Shown here: positions 46,404 through 54,891 of the stretch, piece after piece
Numbering within the stretch: the first letter of the stretch is position 1
Layout: every line of letters starts with the position of its first letter
Assembly: GCF_014837105.1 (NCBI RefSeq)
Contig: NZ_JACSPO010000001.1
Location: 1,219,088-1,283,087, forward strand
Reading direction: 5' to 3'
Source of the DNA: Oceanitalea stevensii
Lineage (GTDB): Bacteria; Actinomycetota; Actinomycetes; Actinomycetales; Actinomycetaceae
DNA: 64,000 bases
The notes under the pieces: generated by a model
Seen by the model: only the letters and a program-made list of their open reading frames with translations
Database searches by the model: none
What the model was told of the DNA's origin: nothing
Made by a program: the position numbers and the translations under genes

Positions 46404-46733
46404 ATGATCGAGATCGCGGCGTCATCGACCACGACGACGGTGACGATCAGCGGGGATCTCGACCTTGCCGAACGCGGTCAGTTCCCGGAGGCGACGGCCC
46501 GGGTGAGCGGGCTGCGCCGCCAGCTCCTCGTCATCGACATGTGCGACGTCACCTTCATGGACTCCACCGGCGCGGCGTTCCTCATCGCGCTCGCCGACGC
46601 CGCGGGCAAGCGCGGCGGCGCGGCCGTGCTGCGCGGCTGCGACGACCGCGAGCTCTTCGTCCTCGAGATCTGCGGCGCGCTGGGCAGCTTCCGGATCGAC
46701 ACCGAGCACCGCTGCGAGCGCCGGGCCTCCTAG
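46404..46733 (+). CDS. STAS-domain anti-sigma factor antagonist 1
   Basis: A 109-residue RsbV/SpoIIAA-like protein. VTISGDLDLAER (about 13-24) and LLVIDMCDVTFMDSTGAAFL (about 41-60) form the STAS core; the Ser/Thr of MDSTG (Ser54) is the expected phosphorylation site that toggles binding to an anti-sigma kinase. Its stop overlaps the 3' end of the convergent phosphatase/kinase gene by four bases. A second STAS gene flanks that gene on the other side, so the three form one partner-switching module. Confidence 0.9.
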   Translation: MIEIAASSTTTTVTISGDLDLAERGQFPEATARVSGLRRQLLVIDMCDVTFMDSTGAAFLIALADAAGKRGGAAVLRGCDDRELFVLEICGALGSFRIDTEHRCERRAS

Positions 46734-48940
46734 CCCTCCTGCTGCTCCGAGCGCTGGGCCCAGGGCTCCTTGGCGCGCACGCGCGCCCACACGACCTTGC
46801 CGGCCGGGGTGGGGCGCCAGCCCCACTCGGCGAGCCGGGAGATGATGTGGAGCCCGAAGCCGCCCACCCGGCCCACGCGGCCCTCGCGGACCACCGGCGG
46901 GCTGGGGTTGGCGTCCTCGACCTCGATGCGCAGGCCGTCACCGGTGTCGCGCAGGCGCAGGTCCACCCGGCCCCACCCGTGCATGACGGCGTTGGCGACG
47001 AGCTCGGAGGCGACGAGCTCCGCGGCGGCTGTGTCCTCGACGTCCCAGGCCTCGCAGGCGCGGAGCACGGCGTGCCGGGCCCGCGCGATCGTCTTGGGGT
47101 CCATCGGCATCTGCCAGCGCCGCTCCCGGGGCCCGGACCACGTGTGGGTGGGGTCGGAGGCGGGGTCGGGCACGCGGAGGACGACGACGGCGATGTCGTC
47201 CTCGGGCGCGTCGGCGAGCTCCTGGAGCAGCTCCTCCCCGATCCCGGCGGCGTCGGGCGCGTCGATCTTCTCGGCGGCCGCGACGAGGGCGGCGACGCCG
47301 TCGCGCATGGAGCGGTCGCGGCGCTCGACGAGGCCGTCGGTGTAGAAGACGAGGACGTCCCCGGGGCGGGCGACCGCGTGCCCGGTGTGCCGCGGCCGGC
47401 CGCCGAAGCCGACGAGTGGGCCGTTGGCGCCCTCGAGCTGGGTGGCCCGCCCGCCGCTCACCTGGACGATCGGCAGGTGCCCGGCGCGGGAGTAGGCCAC
47501 GTCCCAGGTCTCCCCGCTCGGCCGGGGGTGGAGCGTGGCGTAGACGAAGGAGGCGGGACGGGCGATCCGCATGCTCGCCACCAGCCGGTCGACGCGGCCC
47601 AGGACCTTGCCCGGCTCGACGAACTCGGCGGCGTAGGCGCGCACGACGGACCGGAGCTGGCCCATCGCCGCCGCCGCCTCGACGTCGTGCCCGACGACGT
47701 CGCCCACGACGACACCGACACGTCCCTCACCCATGTCGAGGACGTCGTACCAGTCCCCGCCCACCTGGGCGTGCTCGGAGCTGGGCGCGTAGTAGCTCCA
47801 CACGTCCACGCCCTCGACGTGGCTCTGCTCGGGGAGCATGGCGCGCTGGAGCGTCTCGGCGAGGCGGTGCTCGCGGTCGTAGAGCTGGAGGTTGTCCATC
47901 GCCATGCCCACGCGGCGGGCGACGAGCTCGAGGACGGTGGTCAGCTCCCCGGTCGGCAGCGCCTGCTCGTCGGTCTCCCGGTCCGGCGGGCGGACGGCGA
48001 GGACGGCGAGGACGGCCTTGCGGCCGAGGACGGGCAGCAGCCACAGCGGCCCGTCGTCGGGCGCGGTGTCGTCCTGGGCGACGAGCGCGAGGAGCTCCCC
48101 GGTGAGGGTGCCCTCCTCGGCCGGCTCGCGCGGGTCGACGACGACCGTCTGCATGCGGGTGTCGAGGAAGAGCCCGACGACGGGGTCGGGGATGTCCCCG
48201 CGCAGCCGGGCCTGGCGGCGCAGGTCGCGGCGGTGGTAGGAGATGCCGGCGAGGTCGGTGACCTTCTGCAGCTGCGTGCCGTCGGCGTAGAAGGCGGCCC
48301 ACGGGACGATGCGCCGCACGAGCAGGGCACCGATCTCGGTGAGCGCGGTCGTGGAGTCGACGTCGGCGAGGATGTCGGAGACCCGTGCGACGAGGCTCAG
48401 GCCACGCTGAGCGCGCTCCTCGGCGGCGGCGCGCTCCTCGGCGAGGACGGCGGAGGCGAGCTCCTCGGTGGCGTCGCGCACCGTGACCAGCCAGCGGTGC
48501 CAGCCGCCGGCGCCTGCCCCGAGCGGGCTGAAGGACACGGTGGCGCGGTAGGAGGTGCCGTCACTGCGCGGCACGGACCGCACGACGGAGACGGGCAGCC
48601 CCGCCGCGAGCGCCTCCAGCAGCGCGCTCGTGTCCCGCCCGTGGGTGGCGACGAGCCGGGGGGCGGACTCGCGCAGCTCGGCGACCGAGTAGCCGGTCAT
48701 CTCCGCGAGCGAGGAGCTCACCCACACGACGCGGGAGCCGGCAGGGCGCGTGGACAGGTCGATGTCGACGACGTAGGTCGGGTCGGGCAGCGCCTCGAGC
48801 AGGTGCTCGGAGCGGACGGCGAGCGCCTCGGGCAGCTCGCGCGGGGGCTCGGCGGGCCGGGCCGGGCGCATGCGGACGGTGCCGTGAGGAGGGGTCGGGG
48901 AGTCCACCGGTGCGGGCACGCCGCTGTCCGGTCCGGTCAT
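46730..48940 (-). CDS. PAS-GAF-PP2C (SpoIIE) phosphatase with HATPase domain
   Basis: A 736-residue sensory switch protein. In order: PAS domain (about 45-155), GAF domain (about 180-350), PP2C-type SpoIIE phosphatase (about 375-590, with VGGDWYDVL and GDVVGHDVEAA for metal) and a C-terminal HATPase (about 605-735, with the N-box ELVASELVANAVMHG). The HATPase G1 region lacks the DxGxG of histidine kinases and resembles anti-sigma kinases of the RsbW type. So one polypeptide could both phosphorylate and dephosphorylate STAS proteins. It is soluble. GGAGAG lies five bases before the ATG. Confidence 0.93.
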   Translation of the reverse strand: MTGPDSGVPAPVDSPTPPHGTVRMRPARPAEPPRELPEALAVRSEHLLEALPDPTYVVDIDLSTRPAGSRVVWVSSSLAEMTGYSVAELRESAPRLVATHGRDTSALLEALAAGLPVSVVRSVPRSDGTSYRATVSFSPLGAGAGGWHRWLVTVRDATEELASAVLAEERAAAEERAQRGLSLVARVSDILADVDSTTALTEIGALLVRRIVPWAAFYADGTQLQKVTDLAGISYHRRDLRRQARLRGDIPDPVVGLFLDTRMQTVVVDPREPAEEGTLTGELLALVAQDDTAPDDGPLWLLPVLGRKAVLAVLAVRPPDRETDEQALPTGELTTVLELVARRVGMAMDNLQLYDREHRLAETLQRAMLPEQSHVEGVDVWSYYAPSSEHAQVGGDWYDVLDMGEGRVGVVVGDVVGHDVEAAAAMGQLRSVVRAYAAEFVEPGKVLGRVDRLVASMRIARPASFVYATLHPRPSGETWDVAYSRAGHLPIVQVSGGRATQLEGANGPLVGFGGRPRHTGHAVARPGDVLVFYTDGLVERRDRSMRDGVAALVAAAEKIDAPDAAGIGEELLQELADAPEDDIAVVVLRVPDPASDPTHTWSGPRERRWQMPMDPKTIARARHAVLRACEAWDVEDTAAAELVASELVANAVMHGWGRVDLRLRDTGDGLRIEVEDANPSPPVVREGRVGRVGGFGLHIISRLAEWGWRPTPAGKVVWARVRAKEPWAQRSEQQEG

Positions 48941-48964
48941 GTTGGCTCTCCGATCGTCCTGAGT

Positions 48965-48974
48965 CTCCTAGGAT
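48965..48974. promoter_or_regulatory. divergent -10 boxes of phosphatase and STAS gene 2
   Basis: TCCTAGGA is self-complementary, so TAGGAT (plus strand, 48969-48974) and TAGGAG (minus strand, 48970-48965) overlap and can serve both genes. Coordinated expression of the module is implied. Confidence 0.4.
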
Positions 48975-49025
48975 GCCGTGGAGGACGTTCCGGCGCGAAC
49001 CGCCGGACCAGCAGAAGGAGAGCCT

Positions 49026-49415
49026 GTGCGCGACGACAGTTCGACAAGCGGCCGCGGCCCCGAGACCGGCACGGCGTCGGTCATGGTGGCACAGGGGCGC
49101 ACCCGGCTCGTCCTGTCCGGTGAGATCGACGTTGCTCTCAGCAGCGAGCTCACCGAGGCGGTCTCCGAGGCCGAGTCCTCCCGCAACCCCGTGGAGATCG
49201 ACGCCCGCCACGTCACCTTCATGGACTCCTCGGGCGTCGCGCTCCTCGCGCGGCTCGCCCACCGCACGCCCGGCCCGCTCACGATGATCAAGCCTCCGGA
49301 CGTCGTCCGGTTCCTGCTCGACATCACGCGCCTGGGCGACGTCGTGACGATCGTCGAGGAGGACCCCGGCTTCCCCGAGCCGGCCGACCCTCCTCCGGGT
49401 GACGACGCCGCCTGA
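49026..49415 (+). CDS. STAS-domain anti-sigma factor antagonist 2
   Basis: A 129-residue STAS protein. After about 20 flexible residues the core reads RLVLSGEIDVALSSELTEAV (about 27-46) and ARHVTFMDSSGVALLARL (about 60-77), with the phosphorylatable serine in MDSSG. The C-terminal 20 residues are acidic and Pro-rich. The GTG has AAGGAGA five bases upstream. It is divergent from the phosphatase gene and, like STAS 1, could be its substrate. Confidence 0.9.
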   Translation: MRDDSSTSGRGPETGTASVMVAQGRTRLVLSGEIDVALSSELTEAVSEAESSRNPVEIDARHVTFMDSSGVALLARLAHRTPGPLTMIKPPDVVRFLLDITRLGDVVTIVEEDPGFPEPADPPPGDDAA

Positions 49416-49429
49416 GCACCAGCAGGACG

Positions 49430-49467
49430 ACGAAGGGCCCGCCGGCTGCTGCCAGCGGGCCCTTCGT
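49430..49467. terminator. bidirectional hairpin terminator
   Basis: A perfect 13-base stem, 49430-49442 against 49455-49467, with a 12-base loop lies between STAS gene 2 and the convergent fbaA. Confidence 0.75.
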
Positions 49468-49485
49468 GCGTCAGTCGGTCTGGCG

Positions 49486-50508
49486 TCAGGCCATCTTCGT
49501 GCCGGCCGAGCGCAGCTGCTGGCAGGCCTCGACGATGCGGGCGGCCATGCCGGCCTCCGCGGCCTTGCCCCAGGCGCGGGGGTCGTAGGCCTTCTTGTTG
49601 CCGACGTCGCCGTCGATCTTGAGCACGCCGTCGTAGTTGCGGAACATGTGCTCCACGACCGGGCGGGTGAACGCGTACTGGGTGTCGGTGTCGACGTTCA
49701 TCTTGATGACGCCGTTGTCGACGGCGAGGGCGATCTCCTCGGCCGTCGAGCCGGACCCGCCGTGGAAGACGAGGTCGAAGGGCGACTCCTTGCCGATCTC
49801 CTGGCCGACGACACGCTGGATCTCACCGAGGATCTCCGGGCGCAGCTTGACCGCACCGGGCTTGTACACGCCGTGGACGTTGCCGAAGGTCAGCGCCGTG
49901 AGGTACCGGCCCTTCTCGCCGGCGCCGAGCGCGCGCACGGTGGCCAGGCCGTCCTCGGGGGTGGTGTAGAGCTTCTCGTTGATCTCGGCCTCGTGGCCGT
50001 CCTCCTCGCCACCGACGACGCCGACCTCGATCTCGAGGATCGTGCGCGCCTTCTGGGAGAGCTCGAGGAGCTCCTCGGCGATGACGAGGTTCTCGTCCAG
50101 CGGGACGGTGGAGCCGTCGAACATGTGCGACTGGAACATCGGGTTCTTGCCGGCGGCGACCTCCTCGGCCTCCATGGCGAGCAGCGGCTTCACCCAGGAG
50201 TCGAGGTTCTCCTTGACGCAGTGGTCGGTGTGCAGCGCGATGGTGACGCCGTAGTTCTTGGCGACCTCGTGGGCGTAGGCGGCCAGGGCGCGGGTACCGG
50301 TGACGCGGTCCTTGATGGTCGAGCCGGAGGCGTACTCGCCACCGCCGACGGAGACCTGGATGATGCCGTCGCTCTCGGCCTCGGCGAAGCCGCGGATCGC
50401 CGCGGTCACGGTCTGGGACGAGGTGATGTTGATGGCCGGGTAGGCGAACTTGCCCGCCTTCGCCCGGTCGAGCATCTCGTTGTAGGACTCGGGGGTTGCG
50501 ATGGGCAC
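49486..50508 (-). CDS. fbaA: fructose-bisphosphate aldolase, class II
   Basis: A 340-residue zinc aldolase of glycolysis and gluconeogenesis. ALHTDHCVKENLD (about 91-103) provides the catalytic Asp and a zinc His; EIEVGVVGGEEDG (about 163-175) provides further ligands, and HGGSGSTAEE (about 248-257) and NVDTDTQYAFT (about 270-280) bind the substrate phosphates. The GTG start has AGGAGG six bases upstream, the best ribosome-binding site in the region, as expected for a highly expressed gene. It ends at the hairpin shared with STAS gene 2. Confidence 0.97.
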   Translation of the reverse strand: MPIATPESYNEMLDRAKAGKFAYPAINITSSQTVTAAIRGFAEAESDGIIQVSVGGGEYASGSTIKDRVTGTRALAAYAHEVAKNYGVTIALHTDHCVKENLDSWVKPLLAMEAEEVAAGKNPMFQSHMFDGSTVPLDENLVIAEELLELSQKARTILEIEVGVVGGEEDGHEAEINEKLYTTPEDGLATVRALGAGEKGRYLTALTFGNVHGVYKPGAVKLRPEILGEIQRVVGQEIGKESPFDLVFHGGSGSTAEEIALAVDNGVIKMNVDTDTQYAFTRPVVEHMFRNYDGVLKIDGDVGNKKAYDPRAWGKAAEAGMAARIVEACQQLRSAGTKMA

Positions 50509-50542
50509 TGAATGCCTCCTGTGGATAGACGCAGCGATACGC

Positions 50543-51202
50543 CTAGATTGTGTCACGCCCGGAGTCGGCCGGGTCGGGACGTCCGACCTGCGGCCCGTGC
50601 TGCAGGATCCACGAGTACATCGCCACCGCGGCCGCGGCCCCGACGTTGAGGGACCGGGTGGAGCCGTACTGGGTGATGTGGACGATCTCGGTGCAGGCGG
50701 CCCGCGCCTCGGCGGACAGCCCGCCGGACTCCTGGCCGAACAGCAGGACCGCACGCTCCGGCAGCGGCCGGTGCTCGAGCGGCAGCGATCCCGGGACGTT
50801 GTCGACGCCGATGACCGCCAGCCCCTGGCCCTGCGCCCACGCGAGGAGGCCGGCGACGTCGTCGTGGTGGTGCAGGTGCTGGTAGCGGTCGGTGACCATC
50901 GCGCCACGCCGGTTCCACCGCCGTCGCCCGACGATGTGGACGGCGGCGACGGCGAAGGCGTTGGCCGTGCGGACGACCGAGCCGATGTTGAAGTCGTGCC
51001 CGAGGTTCTCGATCGCGACGTGGAGGGGGTGGCGGCGGGCGTCGATGTCTTCGACGATCGCCTCCAGCCGCCAGTAGCGGTACTCGTCGACGACGTTGCG
51101 CCGGTCCCCCTCGGCGAGCAGCTCGGGGTCGAGCCGGGGGTCCCGGGGCCAGGCCTCCGGCCCGCCGGGCCAGGGCCCGACGCCGACCTCCTCCTCGCTC
51201 AC
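50543..51202 (-). CDS. TrmH/SpoU family RNA 2'-O-methyltransferase
   Basis: A 219-residue SPOUT methyltransferase acting on rRNA or tRNA. Motif 1 ENLGHDFNIGSVVRTANAF (about 66-84), motif 2 VLLFGQESGGLS (about 152-163) and motif 3 TQYGSTRSLNVGAAAAVAMY (about 177-196) form the SAM-binding trefoil knot. GTG 51202 is chosen because it lies one base after the lemA stop; a start 42 bases further upstream would overlap lemA. The target nucleotide is unknown. Confidence 0.9.
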   Translation of the reverse strand: MSEEEVGVGPWPGGPEAWPRDPRLDPELLAEGDRRNVVDEYRYWRLEAIVEDIDARRHPLHVAIENLGHDFNIGSVVRTANAFAVAAVHIVGRRRWNRRGAMVTDRYQHLHHHDDVAGLLAWAQGQGLAVIGVDNVPGSLPLEHRPLPERAVLLFGQESGGLSAEARAACTEIVHITQYGSTRSLNVGAAAAVAMYSWILQHGPQVGRPDPADSGRDTI

Positions 51203-51203
51203 C

Positions 51204-51863
51204 TCAGGCGTCGCGGTGAGGGTCGTAGCCCCCGCGCTGACCACCGAAGGAGGGGCCGCCGTCGACGGACGCGGCGGAGCCGGGCGCCTCCCCGGCCGTG
51301 AAGTGGACCGAGGGGACGGCGCGGACCGCGGGGTCGTTGGCCTCGAAGTACTCCGCGCGCCGGAAGGAGAACATGTTCGCGACGATGTTCGGCGGGAAGG
51401 TCTCGATCTTCGTGTTGAGCTGGCGCACGTTGGCGTTGTAGAAGCGGCGGCCCGCGGCGATGCGGTCCTCGGTGTTGGTGAGCTCGGCCTGGAGGTCGGC
51501 GAAGTTCTCCGAGGAGCGCAGCTCCGGGTAGGCCTCGGCGACGGCGAAGAGCCGGCTCAGCGCGCCGCTGAGGGCGTTCTCGCTGACCGCCTGCTTGGCG
51601 GGCCCCAGCCCGCCGCCGGCGGCGGCCGCGCGGGCGCGGGTGACCTCGTCGAAGACCTCCCGCTCCTGGGCGGCGTAGCCCTTGACCGTCTCGACGAGGT
51701 TGGGCACGAGCGAGTGGCGGCGGTGGAGCTCGACGTCGATCTGCCGCCAGGCCTCCTGGACGAGGTTCCGCAGGCGGACCAGGCCGTTGTAGGTCGCGAT
51801 CGCCCAGACGGCAACGACGACGACGATGACGGCCAGGACGGCGAGCACGACGAGCATCTCCAC
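51204..51863 (-). CDS. LemA family protein
   Basis: A 219-residue membrane-anchored protein. An N-terminal transmembrane helix (about 4-24) is followed by YNGLVRLRNLVQEAWRQIDV (about 25-44), RRHSLVPNLVETVKGYA (about 48-64) and the long helical hairpin ending in FYNANVRQLNTKIETFPPNIVA (about 141-162), all characteristic of LemA. The last 40 residues are Gly-rich and disordered. Function is unknown. It is followed by the TrmH gene with one base between the stop and GTG, so the two are coupled. Confidence 0.93.
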   Translation of the reverse strand: MEMLVVLAVLAVIVVVVAVWAIATYNGLVRLRNLVQEAWRQIDVELHRRHSLVPNLVETVKGYAAQEREVFDEVTRARAAAAGGGLGPAKQAVSENALSGALSRLFAVAEAYPELRSSENFADLQAELTNTEDRIAAGRRFYNANVRQLNTKIETFPPNIVANMFSFRRAEYFEANDPAVRAVPSVHFTAGEAPGSAASVDGGPSFGGQRGGYDPHRDA

Positions 51864-51905
51864 GCGCTCAGCCTGTCACAGGAGCGCGCCGCCGACCCGG
51901 CGATC

Positions 51906-52484
51906 TCAGCGGGGGGTGAGCCCGAGGTCCTCCAGGCCGAGGGCGGCCAGGTACCGCACGCCCGCCGCCTCGACGCGCTCGCGTGCCCCGGTGTCCCGGT
52001 CGACGACGACTGCGGCCCCGACGACCTCGGCGCCCGCCTCGCGCAGCGCCTCGATGGCGGTGAGCAGGCTGCCCCCGGTGGTCGAGGTGTCCTCGACGGC
52101 GACGACGCGGCGGCCGGCGACGTCCGGGCCCTCGACGCGGCGCTGCAGGCCGTGCGCCTTGGCCTCCTTGCGGACGACGAAGGCGTCGACGGCGAGGCCG
52201 CGGGAGGCGGCGGCGTGGAGGACCGCGGTGGCGACCGGGTCGGCGCCCATGGTGAGCCCGCCGACGGCGTCGACCTCGTCGGGGCCGAGACCGGCCTCCT
52301 CGAGGAGGTCGAGGACGACGTGCCCCACGAGCGGCGCGGCCGCGTGGTGGAGGGTGACGCGCCGCATGTCGACGTAGTGGTCGGAGGTGCGGCCGCTGGC
52401 GAGCGTCACCTCGCCGTGGATGACGGCGAGGTCGCGGACGTACTGGGCGAGCCGGCTGCGCAGGGAGTCGTTGGGGGAGGTCAC
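51906..52484 (-). CDS. pyrE: orotate phosphoribosyltransferase
   Basis: A 192-residue enzyme for UMP synthesis, adding ribose-phosphate from PRPP to orotate. VTLASGRTSDHYVDMRR (about 26-42) is the family N-terminal motif, FVVRKEAKAHG the loop with the catalytic Lys, and VVAVEDTSTTGGS (about 127-139) the PRPP-binding loop. The GTG start is leaderless: TACCCT ends six bases upstream. It is divergent from xthA, and only 37 bases separate the start codons. Confidence 0.96.
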   Translation of the reverse strand: MTSPNDSLRSRLAQYVRDLAVIHGEVTLASGRTSDHYVDMRRVTLHHAAAPLVGHVVLDLLEEAGLGPDEVDAVGGLTMGADPVATAVLHAAASRGLAVDAFVVRKEAKAHGLQRRVEGPDVAGRRVVAVEDTSTTGGSLLTAIEALREAGAEVVGAAVVVDRDTGARERVEAAGVRYLAALGLEDLGLTPR

Positions 52485-52490
52485 GGCTGC

Positions 52491-52496
52491 AGGGTA
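52491..52496 (-). promoter_or_regulatory. -10 box, leaderless promoter of pyrE
   Basis: TACCCT on the minus strand ends six bases before the GTG at 52484. It lies 12 bases from the opposing xthA -10 box. Confidence 0.6.
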
Positions 52497-52508
52497 CCGG
52501 CCGGCCGG

Positions 52509-52514
52509 TAGCCT
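52509..52514 (+). promoter_or_regulatory. -10 box, leaderless promoter of xthA
   Basis: TAGCCT is followed by seven bases and the ATG at 52522. Its -35 region would extend into the 5' end of pyrE. Confidence 0.6.
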
Positions 52515-52521
52515 CGAGCGC

Positions 52522-53304
52522 ATGCGCCTGGCCACGTGGAACGTCAACTCCGTCCGCACCCGGGTCGACCGGGTCCTCGCCTTTCTCGAGCGCTCGGGGA
52601 CGGACGTGCTGGCCCTCCAGGAGACCAAGTGCCGCGACGACCAGTTCCCGTTCCTGCCCTTCGAGGCCGCTGGGTACCACGTCGCCCACCACGGCCTGAG
52701 CCAGTGGAACGGCGTCGCCGTCGTCTCCCGGCTGCCCGTGGAGGATGTCGAGCCCGGCTTCCCGGGCATGCCGACCTGGGGTGAGCCCGCCGCCGCCGAG
52801 GCCCGCGCCCTGGGCGCCACGGTCGACGGCGTGCGGGTGTGGAGCCTGTACGTCCCCAACGGCCGCACCCTGGACGACCCGCACTACCAGTACAAGCTCG
52901 ACTGGCTCTCGGCCCTGCGCGACGCCGCCCACGGCTGGCTCACGGCCGACCCCGCCGCCCAGGTCGCGCTCGTCGGGGACTGGAACGTCGCCCCGCGCGA
53001 CGAGGACGTGTGGGACCCGGCGGCCTTCGTCGGCGCCACCCACGTCTCCCCGGCCGAGCGCGCGTCGCTCGCCGCCCTGGGCGAGGCCGGTCTCACCGAG
53101 GTCACCCGCGAGCACACCCCCGGCGCCTACACCTACTGGGACTACCAGCGCCTGCGCTTCCCCCGCAACGAGGGCATGCGGATCGACCTCGTCCACGCCT
53201 CCCCCGCGCTCGCCGCCCGGGTGACGGGCGCCCACGTCGACCGCAACGAGCGCAAGGGCAAGGGGGCCAGCGACCACGTGCCCGTCGTCGTCGACCTGGA
53301 CTGA
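52522..53304 (+). CDS. xthA: exodeoxyribonuclease III
   Basis: A 260-residue AP endonuclease/3'-exonuclease. ATWNVNSVRTR (about 4-14), LALQETKC (about 31-38) with the metal Glu, YVPNGRTLDDP (about 112-122), VGDWNVAPRDEDVWDP (about 152-167) and the C-terminal SDHVPVVVDL with the catalytic His form the complete EEP set. The start is leaderless. It is convergent with the patatin gene; the two stop codons lie in one 14-base palindrome. Confidence 0.95.
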   Translation: MRLATWNVNSVRTRVDRVLAFLERSGTDVLALQETKCRDDQFPFLPFEAAGYHVAHHGLSQWNGVAVVSRLPVEDVEPGFPGMPTWGEPAAAEARALGATVDGVRVWSLYVPNGRTLDDPHYQYKLDWLSALRDAAHGWLTADPAAQVALVGDWNVAPRDEDVWDPAAFVGATHVSPAERASLAALGEAGLTEVTREHTPGAYTYWDYQRLRFPRNEGMRIDLVHASPALAARVTGAHVDRNERKGKGASDHVPVVVDLD

Positions 53305-53314
53305 GCGCGCTCAG
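53301..53314. other. palindrome holding both stop codons (xthA/patatin)
   Basis: CTGAGCGCGCTCAG is perfectly self-complementary and contains the TGA of xthA and the TGA (TCA) of the patatin gene, six bases apart. Confidence 0.6.
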
Positions 53315-54876
53315 GGGCGCGGTGGCACCCAGCCCGGCGCGACGGTGATCTCGGTCCGGTGGTGCTCCCAGGTGCGCCACCACTCCTCGGCGCCCTCGGG
53401 CAGGCGCTCGGCGGGCACGCGGCGCAGGAGGTCGCGCAGGGTGTACTTGAGGCCGGCGATCTCGGCGACCCGCTCCAGGCGGGCCGACTCCGCCACGTCC
53501 TCGCCGAAGGCCTCCTCCTCGGCGTGCCAGATGCGACGGCGCAGGAGGACGAGCTCGCGGGTGACGGCCTGCTCCTCGTCGCTCGCGCCGAGGACGGCCT
53601 CGGCCGCGCGCAGGTAGCCGTAGTCGATCGCGAGCGCGACGAGGCCGGGCTCGATGGTGAGGGTGTCGTGGACGTCGAACTCCGGCTCGATGACGACGGC
53701 GCCCGCCGCCCGGGCCTGGACCACCTCGTCGCGCTGCACCTCGTCGGTCATGATCGCCGTCGTCGTCCGCATGAGGATGCCGAGCATGTCCTTGTCGTCG
53801 TAGGACTCCTCGCGGCGCAGCCCGGACGGTCCGGCGACGACGGCGTAGCAGGTGTCGACGCCGAGGTGGGTGATCGCGACCTCCGCGGGCAGCGACTCCC
53901 GCACCCCGCCGTCGACGTAGTTCTCCTCACCGAGCCGCACCGGCGGGAAGACCATGGGGATGGCGCAGGACGCGCGGATCGCCTCGACGAGGTCGACGGG
54001 ACCGTCGCCGAGGGGACGGTTGTCGCGGTCGACGAGCGTGCCGTCCTCGGTGACGTAGCGCAGCTCGCCGCTCTCGAGCCCGACGACGGCGACGCGCAGG
54101 GTGACGCCGGACGCCGCGACGGCGTCGGGGCGGAAGACCTCGGGATCGACGAGGTGGTCGACGAGGGGGCCCGGGCGGTACACCGAGCGCTCGCGGCGGG
54201 CGCCCTCGACGATCGTCTCGAGGTCGCCGCTCGCGCGACCCATGGTCCGGAGCATGTCGATCGACTCGAGGAAGCGGCCCGGCCCGGAGACGGGCGCGTC
54301 CGCGGGACGCCGCTCGGTGCTCGCCGCCTGCTCCTCGGCGGGCTCGCCGCCCGGGGTGAGGCGGCTCGGCTGGGTCGGGACGGGCGGGTGCTCCACGGGC
54401 GGGTGGTCGGCGTGCTCCACCACCGGCTCCTCGGGCTGCTCGGCCCGGCGCCCCTCGCCGTTGGCCGTGCGGACGACCCGCTCGGCGGCGGTGGAGATCT
54501 CGTCCCGCAGGACGGCCACCCGCTTGAAGGACCGGCCGAGCGCGCCCTGGCGCCGCTTGCGCCGCTCGAGGGCCTCGGCCCACACCGGGCCGCGCTCGCG
54601 CAGCCGGCTGAACCACGGCAGCTCCTCGAACATGTCCGAGGAGTCGCTCATCGCGCGCCACAGCTCCTCGAGGCGGGCGAGCGCGGCACGCTGGCCGTCC
54701 TGCTCGGCCGACTGCGCGAGGACGGCCGCGAGGATCGAGCCCGCCGAGGTGCCGGTGATGACCGAGGGGCAGATGCCCGCCCGGTCGTAGAGGTAGCGGA
54801 GGGCGCCGATCTGGAAGCTGGCCCGCGCCCCGCCACCGCTCAGGACGAGGCCGACGACGTCAGGAGCGTCTGGCAT
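53311..54876 (-). CDS. patatin-like phospholipase family protein
   Basis: A 521-residue serine lipid acyl hydrolase. GGGARA at 14-19 is the oxyanion loop, GTSAGS (about 42-47) carries the nucleophilic Ser, and DGG in YVDGGVRESLP (about 317-327) supplies the catalytic Asp. Between about 110 and 240 is a long insertion that is charged and Pro/Glu-rich (disordered), unusual in short bacterial patatins. No signal peptide is seen. The start is leaderless (TAGCCT ends six bases upstream). Phospholipid or acylglycerol hydrolysis is likely. Confidence 0.92.
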   Translation of the reverse strand: MPDAPDVVGLVLSGGGARASFQIGALRYLYDRAGICPSVITGTSAGSILAAVLAQSAEQDGQRAALARLEELWRAMSDSSDMFEELPWFSRLRERGPVWAEALERRKRRQGALGRSFKRVAVLRDEISTAAERVVRTANGEGRRAEQPEEPVVEHADHPPVEHPPVPTQPSRLTPGGEPAEEQAASTERRPADAPVSGPGRFLESIDMLRTMGRASGDLETIVEGARRERSVYRPGPLVDHLVDPEVFRPDAVAASGVTLRVAVVGLESGELRYVTEDGTLVDRDNRPLGDGPVDLVEAIRASCAIPMVFPPVRLGEENYVDGGVRESLPAEVAITHLGVDTCYAVVAGPSGLRREESYDDKDMLGILMRTTTAIMTDEVQRDEVVQARAAGAVVIEPEFDVHDTLTIEPGLVALAIDYGYLRAAEAVLGASDEEQAVTRELVLLRRRIWHAEEEAFGEDVAESARLERVAEIAGLKYTLRDLLRRVPAERLPEGAEEWWRTWEHHRTEITVAPGWVPPRP

Positions 54877-54882
54877 GGCAGC

Positions 54883-54888
54883 AGGCTA
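54883..54888 (-). promoter_or_regulatory. -10 box, leaderless promoter of patatin gene
   Basis: TAGCCT on the minus strand ends six bases before the ATG at 54876. Confidence 0.6.
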
Positions 54889-54891
54889 ACG

